A stretch of DNA of 64,000 nucleotides from Balaenoptera acutorostrata (Eukaryota; Chordata; Mammalia; Artiodactyla; Balaenopteridae): contig NC_080072.1 of assembly GCF_949987535.1 (NCBI RefSeq), positions 53,822,356-53,886,355 on the forward strand, given 5' to 3'. Under the pieces are notes generated by a model that saw nothing but the letters and a program-made list of their open reading frames with translations, ran no database searches and had not been told where the DNA came from. Below are positions 63,857 through 64,000 of the stretch, piece after piece (position 1 is the first letter of the stretch; each line of letters begins with the position of its first letter). The translations under genes and the position numbers were made by a program.

Positions 63857-63980
63857 TTTATTTATTTATTTTCTTTTGGCTGCACAGCTTGTGGGATCTT
63901 AGTTCCCTGACCAGGGATTGAACCTGGGCCACGACAGTGAAACTGCCAAGTCCTAACCACTGGACTGCCAGGAAATTCCC
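63857..63980 (-). mobile_element. Short tRNA-derived SINE
   Basis: Reverse head gggaatttcctggcagtcca, B-box ttcaatccctggtcagggaa and a TTTA tail. Confidence 0.88.
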
Positions 63981-64000
63981 TATGTATATTTTAAAAATAT

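Overview
The window is mammalian nuclear DNA. It is dense in LINE-1 copies and in young tRNA-derived SINEs of the CHR type, the family known from whales, dolphins and hippos. I saw no ruminant BovB or Bov-A element, so a cetacean is the best guess. There is no bacterial or viral gene set; protein-coding content is short exons in long repeat-filled introns.

Two host genes are recognisable, arranged head to head around a CpG-rich shared promoter at about 38,540-39,420. On the minus strand, running left from 38,682, are the first seven coding exons of C2CD3, a centriole-distal-end and ciliogenesis protein. They cover residues 1 to about 406, every splice junction is canonical, and reading phase is kept throughout. 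The gene continues left of the window. On the plus strand, starting at 39,299, is the first coding exon of PPME1, the PP2A methylesterase. I found no second exon in the remaining 24.6 kb, so the right-hand third appears to be PPME1 intron 1. The two start codons lie 616 bp apart. The promoter holds an NRF1-like site, an ETS-like site, a CCAAT box and three ZNF143/THAP11-like elements spaced 93-95 bp.

Layout: 1-7,260, minus-strand L1 copies with inserted SINEs; 7,612-8,312, C2CD3 exons 7 and 6; 8,313-25,526, a 17-kb intron with an MLT1-like LTR, a tiny U2 snRNA retrocopy, a 5'-truncated L1, a full-length and nearly intact L1 (16,186-22,045), an 82-bp tandem array and a processed retrocopy; 25,527-35,901, C2CD3 exons 5 to 2; 38,628-39,399, first exons and divergent promoter; 39,400-42,140, purine-rich start of PPME1 intron 1; 42,146-64,000, intronic DNA with LTR, L1, nested Tigger-like transposons, a hAT-like element, many SINEs and a three-level nested insertion at 59,056-60,644.

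I found no novel gene system. The most notable items are the full-length L1 whose ORF2 is interrupted by one visible stop codon, the U2 5'-end retrocopy with perfect 15-bp target duplications, the near-identical 82-bp array, the three-part ZNF143-like spacing, and a 1.5-kb purine-rich tract that looks like a decayed tandem repeat. Repeat family names are from memory of consensus sequences and boundaries are approximate unless a target-site duplication (TSD) is given.
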